This document shows, in pieces, positions 1-8,665 of a DNA stretch of 40,644 nt. A program made the position numbers and the translations under genes. The stretch comes from CBIHON01 sp966211965 (lineage in GTDB: Bacteria > Pseudomonadota > Gammaproteobacteria > Burkholderiales > Burkholderiaceae_D): NCBI GenBank assembly GCA_966211965.1, contig CBIHON010000046.1:1-40644 (forward strand), written 5' to 3'. The notes beneath the pieces were generated by a model, which did not search any database, was not told the origin of the DNA, and saw nothing but the letters and a program-made list of their open reading frames with translations. The first letter of the stretch is position 1. Every line of letters begins with the position of its first letter.

Positions 1-52
1 GAAGCATTTTTGGTTGAGGCGAACACTGTCAAGTTATTTTTGCGGACCTGCT

Positions 53-109
53 TAGAGCCTGTTATGAACTCAAGCAGGGGTCCCCTGCTTGAGTTCATAA
101 CAGGCTCTA
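53..109. repeat. Perfect long palindrome with AGAGCCTG ends
   Basis: Two arms of about 28 nt (53-80 and 82-109) are exact reverse complements around a single base at 81. The ends read AGAGCCTG and CAGGCTCT. Shorter relatives with the same ends and a similar TATGAA(C/T)TCAA interior lie at 12473-12501 and 19455-19497, so this is a member of a dispersed palindromic repeat family. As RNA it would form a very stable hairpin. It lies downstream of the minus-strand operon and could act as a terminator or REP-like element, but it has no clear T-run. Confidence 0.85.
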
Positions 110-284
110 GTGCTGAGACGCATAAATTTCGAAACAAATAAAAGTGATGCATTGTTGCGTCAAACCAGGCGCGAACCGCAGCGATAGCTGGCCTATCGCG
201 AGGATTCCAACGCGGCCGGCGAGGCGACGTAGGGCGCGGCAAGGCACACTTTTATGTGTCGAAATTTATGCGTCTCAGCACTAG
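107..284. mobile_element. MITE-like element with 38-40 nt terminal inverted repeats
   Basis: The left terminus (107-146) and right terminus (247-284) are inverted repeats: 26 nt match perfectly, starting from CTAGTGCTGAGACGCATAAA, and the inner part differs by small indels. The interior of about 100 bp has no credible gene and contains a small hairpin, GCGATAG/CTATCGC. CTAG flanks both ends and could be a 4-bp target duplication or the outermost part of the repeat. Size, terminal repeats and lack of coding capacity fit a non-autonomous miniature element. The transposase family is not identifiable from the window. Confidence 0.6.
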
Positions 285-613
285 GTCGAAGCCGGCGCCA
301 GCTTGCGGGCAATTGCCGAGCAAACTCCAAGCGCCAAAAAAACGATGCCGTAGAGGCTCAGTTTGATCGTGAGCGGCAAAGACAAAGCCCCCCATATCCG
401 CAATGCGTCGTTGAGCAGGAAAACGCCGGCAAGAACGATGATGGCGGTCGCCCGGAAGTATTTCTTCCCGCACTTTTTAACCGAGAAAAGAGACAAGGCC
501 AAAGCCAGCAACGAAATCATTACCCCGAATACGGAAACAGCGCCGGGTACGATGCCTGGCACGAGAGCGAGGAGGGCCAATACGATTGCGCCCCAGCCGA
601 TCACCATGTTCAT
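281..613 (-). CDS. Small integral membrane protein, unknown function
   Basis: This 110-residue protein is mostly hydrophobic, with three or four predicted membrane helices: about residues 4-24, 27-45, 55-70 and 80-100. A short basic stretch (SVKKCGKKYF) lies near the middle. A GGAGGG ribosome binding site lies 8-10 nt upstream of the ATG at 613. It is the last gene of a minus-strand run behind a 254-residue membrane protein and a TetR regulator. The stop codon TAG lies inside the right terminal repeat of the 107-284 element, so the original C-terminus may have been altered by insertion. I do not recognise a family. Confidence 0.6.
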   Translation of the reverse strand: MNMVIGWGAIVLALLALVPGIVPGAVSVFGVMISLLALALSLFSVKKCGKKYFRATAIIVLAGVFLLNDALRIWGALSLPLTIKLSLYGIVFLALGVCSAIARKLAPAST

Positions 614-685
614 TTCAGTAAGCCCTCCGAAGCAATGGCAGGCGTCCGGTTACGGTCGCGATAAAGCGCAACAGAGTGAAGACGT

Positions 686-1450
686 TCAGCATGGAGCGAT
701 CGTAACCCCGCTTCCCACCGAACCCAGCACCTCGCACGTGACGCGAGCCCGATTAAAAATCACATCGCTCAGGAATGCCAAGGCGACAGACAAATACACC
801 AGATAACCCCATCCAAGATAGTCGCTAAAAACCAGCGTATGCAGCCAGTTCTGGTTGAACAGGTAAAGAAACGCCGTCACTCCTGCCGCCGCCAGCAATA
901 CCGTCGCGCTTGGGAGCAAGTGCACTCCGGCTTTCTTTCTTACCAGACCAGCGATTGCCAGCAGTGCGAACACCGCCGCATTCGATCCCGTGAAAATCCT
1001 GAATTCGCGCATAAGCTGATTCGCCGCTTCCATGTATCTGGTGCGAATCAATGTATTGAGCCTCTCCTGCATTTGCGCAGTATCCATGATGCGGGAGAGA
1101 TAGCCGTCACGAATGTTCGTCTCTATCTTCTTCCTGCACTCGCAATCGAGATGCCGCATTTCGGCGATGACTCTGGCGATTTTCTCTGGAAGGCCGTGCT
1201 CCAGTTGGCGTCTTGCCTGGGCGAGTCGATCTTCATAATCCCTGATGAAATGTCCGGCCTTTTTTGAAAGGAAATCCGCGTCGATGGCATCAATTTTTTC
1301 ATGCGCCTTCTTCTCGACCTGATGGCGAAGAATATCCCTCCCGATTTTTTCCACCCATCCTGGGTTAAGAAAAGAGGCGGCGCACGCAGCGCTGAACACA
1401 ACAGCGCCCAGGATGCCGGTTGCGATAAGCAATATGCGTATTGAATTCAA
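686..1450 (-). CDS. Membrane protein with coiled-coil extracytoplasmic domain, unknown function
   Basis: The protein has 254 residues. An N-terminal hydrophobic segment (about 5-27) is followed by a charged, probably helical region (about 30-150) rich in Lys, Glu and Arg. Three further hydrophobic segments lie near 158-170, 177-195 and 205-228. The start is TTG at 1450, chosen because GAGAGGA lies about 6 nt upstream and residues 1-27 then form a membrane anchor. The charged region contains a CEC pair (HLDCECRKK). It sits between a TetR gene (61 nt upstream) and another membrane protein (72 nt downstream), probably in one operon. No family is recognised. Confidence 0.65.
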   Translation of the reverse strand: MNSIRILLIATGILGAVVFSAACAASFLNPGWVEKIGRDILRHQVEKKAHEKIDAIDADFLSKKAGHFIRDYEDRLAQARRQLEHGLPEKIARVIAEMRHLDCECRKKIETNIRDGYLSRIMDTAQMQERLNTLIRTRYMEAANQLMREFRIFTGSNAAVFALLAIAGLVRKKAGVHLLPSATVLLAAAGVTAFLYLFNQNWLHTLVFSDYLGWGYLVYLSVALAFLSDVIFNRARVTCEVLGSVGSGVTIAPC

Positions 1451-1510
1451 AAGTTCCTCTCGGGTGACCGTGGCGCATCATGCGACGTTCGGACGGATTT
1501 GCACAAACAA

Positions 1511-2098
1511 CTATCCGTCATTCGGTTTCTCCAATCCGGTGATGATCGACAGCGTCAGGCGATGTACATGGCGCTCGATCTCCTCAACCTGGCGCGCGCC
1601 CCTGGCCTCTACCCACCACGCCAATAATTCGACGAATGCGCCGGCAACATAGTGAACGGTGGCGTCGCGCTGCCATCCCGCGGCGAGGAAGCGTGACAAG
1701 TCTTCCTCGACCAGTTGCAGCACCATTTCCTTAAAGCGCGTTTGCACCACGTGGCCGCTGCGGCGGCCGATGATCGAGCGGAACAGCTTGCGCTGCTCAT
1801 GTATGTGTTCGATCAAAGCGCGGGCAAAGGGAAGAATTTCCGGCGCTCCCTCATGCTGCGCGCCACCCTGCCCGCGCAGGAAGCCGCGCAGGTCGCTCAG
1901 GCCGCCTTCCAGCAATTGCTCCTTGTTCTGAAAATGCATGTAAAAGGTCGAGCGGCCGACATTCGCCTGTTCGCAAATGTCCTGCACGCTGACGTCGTCC
2001 CAGCCACGGTCCGCCAGCAAGGACAGCAAGGCATCGCGCAGGGCAGCGCGCGTGCGCTGCACCCGGCGGTCGAGCGGTTCGGATTCGGTAAGGCTCAT
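1511..2098 (-). CDS. TetR/AcrR-family transcriptional regulator
   Basis: This 195-residue protein is of normal length for the family. The N-terminal helix-turn-helix domain (about residues 12-60) carries the typical motif VSVQDICEQANVGRSTFYMHF followed by NKEQLL. The C-terminal part (about 70-190) is the variable ligand-binding and dimer region, with a WW pair near residue 161. TetR proteins are usually cytoplasmic repressors released by a small ligand. It is probably the first gene of a minus-strand operon with the two membrane-protein genes, which may be its targets. Start ATG at 2098; the upstream AAGGA is rather distant. Confidence 0.92.
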   Translation of the reverse strand: MSLTESEPLDRRVQRTRAALRDALLSLLADRGWDDVSVQDICEQANVGRSTFYMHFQNKEQLLEGGLSDLRGFLRGQGGAQHEGAPEILPFARALIEHIHEQRKLFRSIIGRRSGHVVQTRFKEMVLQLVEEDLSRFLAAGWQRDATVHYVAGAFVELLAWWVEARGARQVEEIERHVHRLTLSIITGLEKPNDG

Positions 2099-2487
2099 CG
2101 GTGGGGGTCCTTGTTGCGCGCAAAGGGTCGCTTGGTTGTGCTCTCGGTTATTGCTTGATCAGCCCAGGGCATCTCAATCATAGACAGATGCCCGGCAAAG
2201 AACAAGGCGTGAGTATTGTGCCGCTTTCTTTTGCTGCAAGGGCATTTCGGGCAAAAAGCGGACGGGAAGCCTTTCCAGGTGCCGGTTGCCGGCACCCAGG
2301 TTCCTTATCCGCGCCCTCCCCGACAGCATCGGCTACGGACCACGCTCTGCGCCCTTGGCAAGAGCAGTGCGGCGCGGGTTTCACCTGACCGACGGGCTGA
2401 TTCCGTAATCATACGGATGCACAGCTTATTGTTTTTTTGTGATACTCGTGACCGGACGCGTTCATTTGAATAATAAGAGGACGGCAC
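2099..2487. other. Non-coding stretch between the TetR gene and the exported-protein remnant
   Basis: No credible gene is seen on either strand. The part next to 2098 should hold the tetR promoter. The only clear structure is the short hairpin at 2278-2296. Confidence 0.5.
2278..2296. terminator. Short perfect hairpin, possible terminator
   Basis: GGTGCCGG and CCGGCACC form an 8-bp GC-rich stem around a TTG loop. There is no following T-run, so intrinsic termination is uncertain; it may be a remnant or a protein-binding site. Confidence 0.3.
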
Positions 2488-2702
2488 ATGAAAATCTTCC
2501 ATAAGAAGCTTTTGGCGCCACCCTGTTTCAAGCTGCACTTGCCCCTCATGATGCCTCGACCGGCTCTGTCGTCAGTGTCGATGCGAACGATGCGGGCTGC
2601 GGCGCCAAGCTGATTACCGCCAACCGTTCCTGCGCCGCGCCGGCTTACAAAGGCAATGAGGCTGCCTTTGCGTTGAGCAATGCCGCCATGCCGTTGATGT
2701 AG
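2488..2702 (+). pseudogene. Frameshifted remnant of a small exported protein
   Basis: An ATG at 2488 has an AAGAGGA ribosome binding site and opens MKIFHKKLL, like the basic start of a signal peptide. That frame soon loses coding character. From about 2510 another frame continues FGATLFQAALAPHDASTG, which reads like the hydrophobic core and cleavage site of the same signal peptide, and then about 50 small and polar residues with two Cys (AGCGAKL, RSCAAPA) to a TAG at 2700-2702. A single indel around 2508-2512 would join the two parts into a secreted protein of about 70 residues. The family is unknown; a sequencing error is the alternative. Confidence 0.45.
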
Positions 2703-2812
2703 AGACGGCAAGGCTGGACCGCGCCAACGAAGGCCGTTAATCGATCACCGTGCAATCGCGGGTTGCACCCTATTGTGAAGTCACAGCCCCCTTGGATCGG
2801 ACTCGAAAAACG

Positions 2813-5800
2813 ATGAAACTATTATCCCTCCTGCTGCTTTCGACGGCAGCTGCAGCAAACGCTGCTACCTATTACGTGGATGCTCAGAGCGGCAATGATC
2901 TATGGCCAGGTACTGCACCCAGTCCGGTATCGGGCACGACGGCCTCCAGCAACGGCCCTTGGAAAACCCTGGCCCGCATCGGCGCTGCCAGCTTGCAGCC
3001 GGGAGACGCGGTCCTGCTGAAATGCGGCCAGACCTGGCGTGAACAGTTGACTCTGCCGGTTTCGTCGGGCACGTCTGCGCAGCCGGTGACGTATGGCCGC
3101 TATCCTTCCGCTTGCGGTGCCAAGCCCCTGATCCTGGGTTCGGACCAATTGACGGCATGGTCGCCCTACAAGGGCAGCATCCAGGTGAGTAACGCAGTCT
3201 ACAGCCGGCCGGCGGAAAGCATGATCAAGAACGGCAGTTTCGGGGGCGGCACGCGCGGCTGGTACCTTTATTCCACGGACCCGACTTCCCAGCTTGCGTG
3301 GAAAGCCGCTTGCTCCCCCAGCGGTTGCCTGCAATTGACGAGCGGTCCCGCCGGAAACGCGCTTGCCATCGCCAACACATTCTCATTGACTGCAGGCAGC
3401 CACTACCAGCTGACTGTGCGAATGAGTGCCGCGCCGGCTACAAATCCCACCCTGATCGTGCGTCGCAACGGCGGCAGCTACGATACCCTGGGCCTGTCGA
3501 AAACCGTTTCTGTCGGCACTGGCTGGAATACCTACAGCCTGGAATTCGTCGCTACCGAAACCACGGACCAGGCGCGTCTCGATATCGATCTGCCCGTCGG
3601 CAAAACGCTGTATGTCGACGATGTCACGCTGGTTCCTCTGACCCCGGCCGGCGAGCCTGTCAATCAGATTTTCACCGGTGCGCAGGCGTTGAATCTCGCT
3701 CATCATCCCAATCGGGGTTATTTGAGCGGAGCGCCAAGCAGCATGTATTTGAAGATCGCGCAGGATTCACCGATCGTCAAGAATGCCGACGGCCGCGACG
3801 TCAGCAATGCGTTAACCGCCGGCGCCGATTTGACACTGACGCCGGAACAGCAGGATCTGATCGGCGCCGGCATCAAGATCCGCACCACCGATTGGTCGAT
3901 AAACGAGCGTATCGTCAGCGGCTACACGGCGGCGACGAAAACCTTTGCCCTGGACGGGAATACCGATTATGCCGTCAAGGCGAATTGGGGCTATTACCTC
4001 GACAACAAACTGTGGATGCTGGACGAGGCGAACGAGTGGTATCACGACACGGCAAACGGCCGGCTCTATGTCTGGCCGCAGTCCGCCGCCGACCTGAGCA
4101 GTGCGGAAATCGCCCACCGGCAATATGGCATTTACGCCGCAGGAGCCAGCAATATCATCATCGACGGCCTGGCGATCCGGAATGCGGTGATCGGCATCAA
4201 TCTGGATTATGCCGAGAACTTCGTCGTCCGTAATATGGACATCGTCAACTCGGGCAACAACGGCATTTACGCCAAGATATCGTGGAACGGTGTCATCGAT
4301 CACAATTGGATCGACGGCAGCCGGCGCGAAGCCGTTTACGCCCCTGAATCGGACAATCTGACGATCACCGCCAACCAGATCACCAACAGCGGCGTGCGCC
4401 TGGTCGGCAATCAAATCGTCAACAATCCGCTAAAAATCAGTGCTGCCGTGCGAACCGGCGACCATTCGAAAACGCGGGGCAATACGATCAGGAATTCCGG
4501 TTACAACGGCATATTTTATGGCTTGAATAGCAGCGTCAGCGGCAACGTCGTTGAAAACAGTTGCTATATCCTGGACGATTGCGGCGGCCTGTACACCGGC
4601 CGGCAGAACAACAACAGCGTGGTGACCGGCAACCTGGTCGTGAATACCTATGGCAACGGCGACGGCCGCCCCAACGGATCGACAGCCGCGTTGTCGGAAG
4701 GCATTTACCTGGACGACCAGACCACGGGCGTAACCGTGACCGGGAATACGGTGGTCAATACCGATCATGGGATCAAATTGCATAACGCGGCCCTCAATAC
4801 CGTATCGTCCAATACCGCTTACGGTAACCGGCTCTCGCAGTTGATCGCGCATGCCGGTACCGTCAAGATGTATGCAAGCGGCGACGTCCACGGCAATCAG
4901 ATTACGGACAACCTGTTTTTTCCGACCAGCGCTTCCAGCTTCGGCGTGTTTCAGATGACAGGGATTGCCGGCCAGAATACCGTCGACTTTGCCGGCTACG
5001 ACCGCAATCGCTATTCCGTATTGTATTCCCCGCAAATGGCAAAGGAGTCCTGGCCCGGCGCCGAGACGCTTTATACCCTCGCAAAATGGCAGCAAGCCAT
5101 GGACGGCAGCGGCGCCTCGCGCAAGCTCGATCCCAACGGCACAAGCTTTCGTCCATTCGTGATGGCGAAGTACCGTTTGCTGGCCGCCCCTTCGTCGCCA
5201 AATTTCCTCCTCAACGGCAATTTCGAGTCCAACACCAACGGCTGGACCATCTGGAACGATTCGAACGCAACGGTTGCGGCAAGCAAGACGCTCGTTGCCG
5301 GTTGTCCAAACGGCGCCTGCCTCAAGTTCACGGCCTCGTCCAGCACCACTCGCAGCCAGTTGACGAGTAATAACTTCAAGGTGGAAAAAGACAAATCCTA
5401 CCTCGTCCATTTCGACCTGCGCAGCGATACCGGCCAGCAAAATATCGGTGTCATCGTTCGTCGCGGCGGCGGAAGCGGCGCTCCGCCTGACGAGGACTAC
5501 GCGCAACTGGGCCTGAGCACAAACAGCGTAGCCGGCCCGGCCTGGCACACCTATTCCTTCGTGTTCCGGGCGAACGCGACCGTGGGGCCGTCCTACCCCG
5601 TTGCCGGAGAAAAGGGCGCACGCCTGGACCTCACCGTGAACGCCAATCAGGTCATCTATATCGACAATGTCGTTGTGCAGGAGGTGGCGGCGGACTATGC
5701 CCTGAATCCCGACAATTCCCGCATCCTGTTGAATGGCACGGATACCGCCGCTTCTCAAAATTGTCCCGACATCGATGCGACGCGTTGCGCGCAATACGTG

Positions 5801-6352
5801 ACCTTCCCGGAAGCCAGCCCAGTGACGTGGCCGCTCCAGGTGCCGGCCCATGGTTCCCGCATCGTCGTCTGGGCGGCAAATCCGATGCGGGACACGGATG
5901 GAGACGGCGTAGCCGACAGCAATGATCGTTGCAGCCAGACGCCGGCGGGAGTGCCGGTCGACGAGTACGGCTGCTCCTTCGACCAGAAGCATCCGTCCGC
6001 CACGACTGCCACCGTGTCCACCAACAGCAACGGGAACGTCGATCTGCGCGTGAACCTGGTTCCCTTGCCGGCCGATATCGGCAAAACGGCGAATATTTAT
6101 CTGGCGGCCTATACCAGCGTGGGCTGGTTCGTGAAAGTAGGGAGCGAATGGCAAGCCTTTACCATGGGCGCGTCCCTGCCGCCGTTTGCGACGCGGGTCT
6201 TGGAAGCTCAGCAGTCCATCGACGTTTTGACTGGAGAGTACTCATACAGCGATCTGACGGGATGGGGAGCGCAGGTTTTTGTCGCCTATGCCACTGCGGA
6301 TTCGACCCAAATGGTTGGGGCGGCTGCGCCGGTGTACAGTTTTTCCAATTAG
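2813..6352 (+). CDS. Large secreted right-handed beta-helix protein with two carbohydrate-binding-like modules
   Basis: The protein has 1179 residues from ATG 2813. I chose this start because it opens a good signal peptide (MKLLSLLLLSTAAAANA, cleaved before ATYYVD), although the frame is open further up to a GTG at 2750. The N-terminal YYVDAQSGND...GPWKTL...LQPGDAVLLK pattern is typical of secreted parallel beta-helix proteins. Two similar jelly-roll-like modules follow the pattern NGxF...GW...YVDDV: about residues 138-277 and 790-950. Between them lie N- and G-rich coils (about 430-720) as in pectate-lyase-like helices. A calcium-binding DTDGDGVADSNDRC segment follows near residue 1025. The C-terminal 110 residues are not recognised. 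Likely role: binding or cleaving an extracellular polysaccharide; no catalytic residues could be assigned. Confidence 0.85.
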   Translation: MKLLSLLLLSTAAAANAATYYVDAQSGNDLWPGTAPSPVSGTTASSNGPWKTLARIGAASLQPGDAVLLKCGQTWREQLTLPVSSGTSAQPVTYGRYPSACGAKPLILGSDQLTAWSPYKGSIQVSNAVYSRPAESMIKNGSFGGGTRGWYLYSTDPTSQLAWKAACSPSGCLQLTSGPAGNALAIANTFSLTAGSHYQLTVRMSAAPATNPTLIVRRNGGSYDTLGLSKTVSVGTGWNTYSLEFVATETTDQARLDIDLPVGKTLYVDDVTLVPLTPAGEPVNQIFTGAQALNLAHHPNRGYLSGAPSSMYLKIAQDSPIVKNADGRDVSNALTAGADLTLTPEQQDLIGAGIKIRTTDWSINERIVSGYTAATKTFALDGNTDYAVKANWGYYLDNKLWMLDEANEWYHDTANGRLYVWPQSAADLSSAEIAHRQYGIYAAGASNIIIDGLAIRNAVIGINLDYAENFVVRNMDIVNSGNNGIYAKISWNGVIDHNWIDGSRREAVYAPESDNLTITANQITNSGVRLVGNQIVNNPLKISAAVRTGDHSKTRGNTIRNSGYNGIFYGLNSSVSGNVVENSCYILDDCGGLYTGRQNNNSVVTGNLVVNTYGNGDGRPNGSTAALSEGIYLDDQTTGVTVTGNTVVNTDHGIKLHNAALNTVSSNTAYGNRLSQLIAHAGTVKMYASGDVHGNQITDNLFFPTSASSFGVFQMTGIAGQNTVDFAGYDRNRYSVLYSPQMAKESWPGAETLYTLAKWQQAMDGSGASRKLDPNGTSFRPFVMAKYRLLAAPSSPNFLLNGNFESNTNGWTIWNDSNATVAASKTLVAGCPNGACLKFTASSSTTRSQLTSNNFKVEKDKSYLVHFDLRSDTGQQNIGVIVRRGGGSGAPPDEDYAQLGLSTNSVAGPAWHTYSFVFRANATVGPSYPVAGEKGARLDLTVNANQVIYIDNVVVQEVAADYALNPDNSRILLNGTDTAASQNCPDIDATRCAQYVTFPEASPVTWPLQVPAHGSRIVVWAANPMRDTDGDGVADSNDRCSQTPAGVPVDEYGCSFDQKHPSATTATVSTNSNGNVDLRVNLVPLPADIGKTANIYLAAYTSVGWFVKVGSEWQAFTMGASLPPFATRVLEAQQSIDVLTGEYSYSDLTGWGAQVFVAYATADSTQMVGAAAPVYSFSN

Positions 6353-6401
6353 CCGGACCGGAAGGGCTGGATAGTGATTTGGCCGCGTCTCCACACTGCG
6401 G

Positions 6402-7940
6402 CTATAGGCAAACTTGGTCACGCCCCTGCTTCTTGGCATGGTACATCGCACTATCGGCATGACCGAGCAGTGTTTCCGGATCTTGTCCATCCGACGGATA
6501 GAGGCTGGCGCCAATGCTGACAGTGACGGTGGCGGATTGCGCCCCGAGTTGAAAGGGTTGGCGCAAGGTATGGCGGATTTTGTTAGCCACCGCCTTTACC
6601 TGCCTTCCCTGCGTAGGCCCATCAAGCAGTACCACGAATTCGTCACCGCCCAACCGGGCTATCGTGTCTTCCTCGCGTACGCAGTCGGTCAGGCGCTTTC
6701 CGACCTCGATCAGCAATGCATCGCCTGCGGCATGTCCCATGCTGTCGTTGACTTCCTTGAAACGATCCAGATCCAGGAAGAGCAACGCAAAGTTTTCATG
6801 CTTGCGTTGTGCACGCGCAATGGCCTGTTTGGCGCGATCTTTCAGCAGGTTGCGATTGGGCAGCCCGGTGAGCGGATCGTGATCCGCGGCGTAGGCCATT
6901 TGCTCTGCTTTTTTCAGCACTTCCGTCACGTCACGCAATACCGCCACCACGCCCACCACCCGGCTATAGCGGTCATACAACGGCGTGGCACTCTCTTCGA
7001 TAAAGTGCTCTTTTCCGGCTTTACAGAACAGGATGCTCTGTTTCGTAATCCGTGCGCTCAAACGCAGGCTGTCTTCCATTGCCGTGCTGGTGCGATGATG
7101 GCGTATGTCGATGTTCTCGAAAACCTCGCTCACCGGGTGATTCAAGGCATCGTGGAAAGATCTGCCGCAAAGCTGCAGGGCGGCAGGATTCATATATTCG
7201 ATCCGGCCCTCCGCATCGACCAGCACAACACCTTCGCCGATAGAGTGCAAGGTCGTCTGCAGCCGCTCTTTTTCCCTGAACAGCTCTTCTTCGGCGCGGC
7301 GGCGTTGAGCGATTTCCTCTTCCAGTTCGCGCTTGTCAAACCGTAAGTGCAGAGACGTGAGAATCGAACGATGAAAATTCAGGGCGGAAATGAAGATCCC
7401 TGCAAGGAATATCAGCGTCATGATCCCCATGGCCGTTTGCAGGGTGGTGCTGAAGCTGAGATAGCGGATAGCCAGCGGGAGCAACATCGGCAGCAAGAAC
7501 GCCAGGCACGCTTCCAGCCTGGGGGCAAGCACACTGATGCCACCGGCCGACATGCCGGCCAGGACAAAGGCCAGAAGAACCTGATGGGCGATTGAATCAA
7601 GGGGAAAAAGCACCAGCGCGGCCGCCCCCCACACTGTACCCGCCGCTGCAGCGCCGATGACGTAAATAATGTTCCAGCGCCGCGTCTGGCCGGGTCCCGG
7701 CTTGATGCGGGCGTATCGGCTTGTCACCAGAGCGCGGATCAATGTCACCAGCAACAGGCAACCGTACCAGGAAAGCAAGACTGGAGTGGAAATATACGCA
7801 CTCTGGACAAAGCTCAGGATGGCGCCATTAATAAGCGTTACGGAATAAGCCAGAGGCGCATTTTTGTAAAGCAGCCTTACCTGCTCCGAAAATAACTCGT
7901 CCGGATGGCTATTCTCGATACCGGCGCTTTCCATTTCCAT
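6402..7940 (-). CDS. Membrane-bound PAS-GGDEF diguanylate cyclase
   Basis: The protein makes c-di-GMP from two GTP. The N-terminal half has about six membrane helices, beginning after the motif DELFSEQVRLLYKNAPLA, which recurs in membrane GGDEF proteins. A PAS domain (about residues 225-343 from this start) follows a short charged linker. The C-terminal GGDEF domain has DHDPLTGLPNR, an intact GGDEF signature and an upstream RxxD product-inhibition site (REED), so it should be active and feedback-inhibited. The start is uncertain: the frame is open to 8036, but the first 32 residues look non-coding, so ATG 7940 (or 7934) is preferred. It converges on the beta-helix gene and lies downstream of two other minus-strand genes. 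Confidence 0.9.
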   Translation of the reverse strand: MEMESAGIENSHPDELFSEQVRLLYKNAPLAYSVTLINGAILSFVQSAYISTPVLLSWYGCLLLVTLIRALVTSRYARIKPGPGQTRRWNIIYVIGAAAAGTVWGAAALVLFPLDSIAHQVLLAFVLAGMSAGGISVLAPRLEACLAFLLPMLLPLAIRYLSFSTTLQTAMGIMTLIFLAGIFISALNFHRSILTSLHLRFDKRELEEEIAQRRRAEEELFREKERLQTTLHSIGEGVVLVDAEGRIEYMNPAALQLCGRSFHDALNHPVSEVFENIDIRHHRTSTAMEDSLRLSARITKQSILFCKAGKEHFIEESATPLYDRYSRVVGVVAVLRDVTEVLKKAEQMAYAADHDPLTGLPNRNLLKDRAKQAIARAQRKHENFALLFLDLDRFKEVNDSMGHAAGDALLIEVGKRLTDCVREEDTIARLGGDEFVVLLDGPTQGRQVKAVANKIRHTLRQPFQLGAQSATVTVSIGASLYPSDGQDPETLLGHADSAMYHAKKQGRDQVCL

Positions 7941-8147
7941 TCCAAGATGACACACTCCCATCCGCAGTGATGGAGGGGCGCGTATGGAATTGCGATATGC
8001 ATGTACGAAATTGCGATCGTGTCTTGCGTCCCGCAAAGAACACGGTTTTTATTCGACCAATTCCGTTGTATTTCGTTTGATGCAGAAATACGATCACCGC
8101 ATCGAGCCGCTACCGTGCGGCAAGGCATTCCAGTCCAGGAGTCCTGC

Positions 8148-8549
8148 TCACTTTCCTTCCTCTATCGGCAAACGCCGGCGGAACAGGAAAAGCCACAAGA
8201 GCGCAAACACGAGGATAGCGATTGCGGCAGCGCCCGCATGCACGATGCTTCCGAACCAAGGCAATACCGGCGATTGCGTCCGCCATTCCGAGAGCGGCAG
8301 GGCGCGCGGGACTGGGCGCAAGCGTTCAACACAGGCCAATTCATCGGCAAACCGCTTGCTGACCGCATCGGCGCCAAGTTCAGGGGCAGGCGGCTTGCCG
8401 TTCGATTGACAATGCTCCAGAAGCGATGCGATATCGACCGATGGCGCCGGGTATTCGGTGTCGTACCCAGCCCAAGGGCCATGCAAGAGGGTGACAAGTA
8501 TCAGTGCCGCTGCAGCCAGGAAGAGGCCGATTTTCTGATGTCTGTTCAT
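8148..8549 (-). CDS. Small two-helix membrane protein, unknown function
   Basis: This 133-residue protein has an N-terminal membrane helix (about 7-25), an extracytoplasmic loop of about 75 residues with two Cys (EHCQSNG and ELACVER), and a second helix (about 104-127) ending in a basic FRRRLP tail, so both ends should be cytoplasmic. The two loop cysteines could form a disulfide. It lies between the ThDP enzyme gene (about 115 nt upstream) and the diguanylate cyclase gene on the same strand. The ribosome binding site is weak. No family is recognised. Confidence 0.55.
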   Translation of the reverse strand: MNRHQKIGLFLAAAALILVTLLHGPWAGYDTEYPAPSVDIASLLEHCQSNGKPPAPELGADAVSKRFADELACVERLRPVPRALPLSEWRTQSPVLPWFGSIVHAGAAAIAILVFALLWLFLFRRRLPIEEGK

Positions 8550-8665
8550 GCATATGTCATGATCGCAAAGGGATGATTTAAAAAATCAATGCAGGATAGA
8601 TTCCGTTGATCTTCAAGCGGGCACGAGTCCGAGATACGGATACATATGCCGCAAGCATGCGGACC

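Noticed and set aside
254..664. Plus-strand frame opposite the small membrane protein
   Set aside because: Composition is unlike a real protein, and the minus strand has a GGAGGG site and coherent membrane helices.
4430..6154. Long open frame on the minus strand inside the beta-helix gene
   Set aside because: It is an antisense frame in GC-rich DNA; its translation has no family pattern, while the plus strand has a signal peptide and domains.
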